The notes under the pieces: generated by a model | Seen by the model: the letters and a program-made list of their open reading frames with translations, nothing else | What the model was told of the DNA's origin: nothing | Database searches by the model: none | Assembly: GCA_026745465.1 (NCBI GenBank) | Contig: JACYXH010000091.1 | Coordinates: forward strand, 4,076,501 to 4,140,500 | DNA length: 64,000 nucleotides | Reading direction: 5' to 3' | Source of the DNA: Lota lota | Taxonomy: Eukaryota > Chordata > Actinopteri > Gadiformes > Lotidae | Made by a program: the position numbers and the translations under genes | Shown here: positions 60,521-64,000 of the stretch, piece after piece | How the letters are laid out: each line of letters begins with the position of its first letter | Numbering within the stretch: position 1 is the first letter of the stretch

Positions 60521-61770
60521 TTGGATATCAGACTTAACGGACCACTTACACACATCTCGCAATAGACACAAGTAGGGAGAGGGGGAAACAAATAGGCCAT
60601 TTATATAAATAAAACAAAGAATCTATCATAATACTATTAAAGCTCTCAGTATATTCAATCACCAGCAGTGGTTCCGTCAGCAGACAAAAGAAAAAGAGAA
60701 AGCGACCAGCCAACACAGTTCTTCAATGGATGTGGCAGGCCGCCAATTGCTGGAACCTGGTGAGCTGATTGGTAGAGGCGGGATAACAATAAAAGTGGAT
60801 AATGGACTACATACCAAGTTTGTTTAACGACACCGTTACAACCCACTGGAACTAAGTATCATGGCTATTAGCACAAGACAAAGCGTCTGCCAATACATTA
60901 TCAGAACTTGTCCTGTGCTGGATTTGCAGGTTGTAGTTTTGGACAATCAAGGACCAGTGCATCAGCTGTTGGTTCTGGTTGTACATTTGTGACAGAAACC
61001 CTAGTGGTTTATGGTCTGTATGAACACTGACAGGAACATATAAACTTCAAAATATTGCAATGGCAATAGCAATGCCAACGCCGCCTCCTCAATGGTGGAA
61101 TATTTGAGTTGGTGCTTATCAAACTTATGAGGAAAGAAAGAAATGGGGTGATCAATTTAATCTGCACTTTCCTGCAACAGAATAGCACCAGCTCTCAAGG
61201 CGCTTGCATCTCTAACTTATACGGTAGCACAAAGTCTGGAGCGGCGAGCATAGGGGCACTGCATATCAAACCTTTGACACATTCAGGCATGCTGGCAATC
61301 CACAGAACAAATGAACTGTCTGGTAACAATGAGCAAACTAGTCAATGAGGCAACCACTGCTGAACATTTCCGGCAAAAGCTTCTATAGTAGCCAGCGAGT
61401 TGACCTGTGATGGCCGTGATTTTTGCTTTAACCGGACAAACCTGTCCCTGAGCCACCTGGTGACAGGCGCTTTACCAAAGTCACATTTGGCAAGATTGAG
61501 TTAAAGAGGCCTTTGCCAATCTCTCGAACACCATTGTCAGAATTTGCGTATGCTCTGACCATGTGCAAGAATACACCACCAAATCATCCCGATATGCGTT
61601 GCAATTGGGGACGCCAAATGACACCACGTTTACTAACCTTGAAAGCGTTGCAGGGGCATTACGCAGTCCAAATGCTAGGACATTATATTGCAAAAAAGTA
61701 TCGGACATTCATGACGGGCGGTCATTATTGTAAAACTTGTCAAAAGAAGAGAACTCCCGCCTACCCTGGC
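60521..61770 (-). mobile_element. degenerate Ty3/Gypsy LTR-retrotransposon pol fragment with LTR-like end
   Basis: Minus-strand translation gives the reverse transcriptase core FLQYNVLAFGLRNAPATLSR, the YxDD box as YRDDLVVYS, and WSEH (61708-61500). An AKCDFGK-like connection and RNase H pieces follow: LAAPDF, KFDKHQLKYSTIEEAAL, HTDHKPLGFLSQMYN, HWSLIVQNYNLQIQHRTSS and NVLADALS (about 61250-60880). Frameshifts and stops interrupt it. A TGTAACGG end at about 60837, continuing leftwards, looks like the 3' LTR. Gag, protease, integrase and the 5' LTR are not visible. It is inactive. Confidence 0.8.
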
Positions 61771-62210
61771 TGGCTACTAAACGTTGGCGAACAAACATTT
61801 TAAACAGCAAGACCATGAGGGCTGCTCTTCCAACCAGCACAGAACCAGTGCAGCACTTTTCAGCAGAAAAGTGAAATCCCAACACTGGTCAGGCCACAGA
61901 GTTCGCAATCAAGTGTCAAGTGTGGACATCAGACCTGTGTTCCGGTCTGTCACGTCCTATCACCAAAGTCCCATCTGCGTTACCAGGTTCATGAAGGAAA
62001 CATTACTAGTTTAAAGATCTTCAATGCCTTTTATTGACGGTCTTTGAGTCGTCAATAATGGATTAATACCGGATTTTTTTGCGACTTGGACGATATCATC
62101 CAACAAAAAAGCGCAGCTTTTCAACAGTTTATCTAATTAAACCTTTGCTTATTAGATTACATTACGTTAGACTCAACTAAATTGAGTTCACGGGTCGCAC
62201 TTACAGGGTA
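61771..62210. other. no gene seen
   Basis: Probably further decayed retroelement sequence upstream of the minus-strand pol fragment, but no diagnostic motif is left. Confidence 0.3.
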
Positions 62211-62250
62211 ACCTGGAAAGAATTGATGTCTCAACCTTGTATCTCACTAG

Positions 62251-62606
62251 TGGGGCCCTCGGGGTTCTGTCCTGGGCCCCATCCTCTTCACTCTGTACAC
62301 ATATACACATACAAATACTCAACAATGGTGGAACGAGCTCCCTACTGACATCAGGACAGCTGAAACACGACCTATCTTCTGCCGCAGACTGAAAACTCAT
62401 CTGTTCATAGTGCATCTTGGCCCATGAAAAAAAGAAAGGAATTCTCCTTTCGACACTGAAGCACTTAAAGCAGTTGCTTACATGATGAATTTCATGTATT
62501 AACATGAATTTTGTACTTTTTGGGTTGGAACTTAATTGTTGAATGCGCTTATTGTAAGTCGCTTACAACAAAGGCATCAGCAAAATAAATGTAATGTAAT
62601 GTGTAT
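62251..62606 (+). mobile_element. non-LTR retrotransposon (LINE) 3' end with internal deletion
   Basis: The plus-strand frame 62251-62427 reads WGPRGSVLGPILFTLYT, the reverse transcriptase motif usually written GVPQGSVLGPILF. It then jumps in frame to WWNELPTDIRTAETRPIFC and LKTHLF before TGA, which is the C-terminal end of such proteins. The catalytic region between is deleted. The tail contains TAAGTCGCTTACAACAAAGG and ends in a (TGTAA)n repeat near 62590-62604, as in L2-like fish LINEs. Antisense fragments of the same tail seem to be present near 27215 and 37349. Confidence 0.8.
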
Positions 62607-63432
<826 letters not shown>

Positions 63433-63610
63433 CGGCATCCTACTGTGGTGATGGTGTGTTGTCAGGAATCGTGGGGAAGGTCACTGCTCTAGGTTAAAGG
63501 TGGGTGTAATAACTTGCTCTAACCAGGGACCTCGTATCCAGTTGGGTAGACTCTGAACCGCGGCCGGATCCCCTTCAGCCTGAATCAGAGGAAGAACTGC
63601 ATCCATGAGG

Positions 63611-63898
63611 TAGCCTGGAGACCATCCTGATCACGTGACCTTACATTCTGTTTCGCTGCACAGATCAGTCTGGACCTCTAGCCGCCCACATAGATTTCCT
63701 AAAATTACAATGTAATTGGGGTCAATCGGGCACTGTGTCGTAGTTGATGTCATAACCGGGCCAATCAGGGACTGCCTAGGCAAGTCTACTCCCGCCCACT
63801 GAAATCGACGTGGGCGACTCGAGGTCCAGAATGATCCGTGTAGCAAAACAGAATGTGAGGTCAAGTGATCAGGCTGGTCTCCAGGCTATGCATGTGGA
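63611..63898. mobile_element. foldback MITE with about 88-bp terminal inverted repeats
   Basis: The left arm (63611 to about 63699) begins TAGCCTGGAGACC. The right arm (about 63810-63898) ends GGTCTCCAGGCTA. The arms pair over about 88 bp with roughly a dozen mismatches, including shared blocks ACATTCTGTTT and TCTGGACCTC. The central unpaired region is about 110 bp. TA at both outer ends is compatible with a TA target duplication. No coding capacity is seen. Confidence 0.8.
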
Positions 63899-64000
63899 AC
63901 CTGGGGAAGAAATGCAGGTGTTGGTTTGTGCTCGAAAGCCATCCGTTTAAAAAAAGAAACAATAGCTATTATACTTTTGTATCTTAAAATACTGAGTTGC

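Overview
The window looks like teleost fish nuclear DNA. It has vertebrate-style split genes with GT-AG introns, two recognisable vertebrate genes (lurap1 and ttc22), and fish-type transposon debris: a hAT-like MITE, a Tc1-like deletion derivative, Ty3/Gypsy pol, a LINE 3' end and an integrase-core remnant. It also carries a very heavy load of long (CA)n, (GA)n and (CT)n microsatellites and poly-C/poly-G runs. The species cannot be fixed from sequence alone.

Region 1 (about 1.4-24.8 kb) holds a tandem pair of paralogous four-exon genes on the + strand. Each encodes a secreted, threonine-dominated mucin-like protein. Exon 1 encodes a signal peptide, one giant phase 1-1 exon encodes hundreds of 7-residue P-T-T-T-T-x-x repeats (21-bp DNA unit), and two small exons encode a shared 54-residue C-terminal module of unknown family. 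The exon phases join in frame in both copies, except that the giant-exon acceptor of copy B has to be a cryptic site. The duplication can be drawn to the base: unit 1 is 1416-11943 and unit 2 is 11944-24805. The break lies only about 155 bp upstream of the start codon. Both first introns carry the same decayed antisense integrase gene, so that insertion predates the duplication.

Region 2 (24.8-40.3 kb) shows no gene. It contains microsatellites, homopolymers, interspersed repeats and a hAT-like MITE with an 8-bp target duplication and a possible nested LTR.

Region 3 (40.3-59.7 kb) holds two divergently arranged genes. lurap1 is on the - strand (two exons, 6.9-kb intron, GC-rich exon 2 with an Ala-Ala-Ala-Gly expansion). 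ttc22 is on the + strand (eight coding exons joining in frame, total length close to human TTC22). The last ttc22 exon carries one surplus base that breaks the frame.

Region 4 (59.7-64 kb) is transposon debris: a degenerate Ty3/Gypsy pol with LTR-like end (-), an internally deleted LINE reverse transcriptase 3' end (+), a long (CT)n tract and a foldback MITE with about 88-bp arms.

The most unusual content is the mucin-like pair. It is almost cysteine-free, has a uniform 21-bp codon-phased repeat with no stop in any frame over kilobases, a higher-order repeat structure, and a conserved non-repetitive tail I cannot assign. Splice sites, start choices and family assignments were made by eye.
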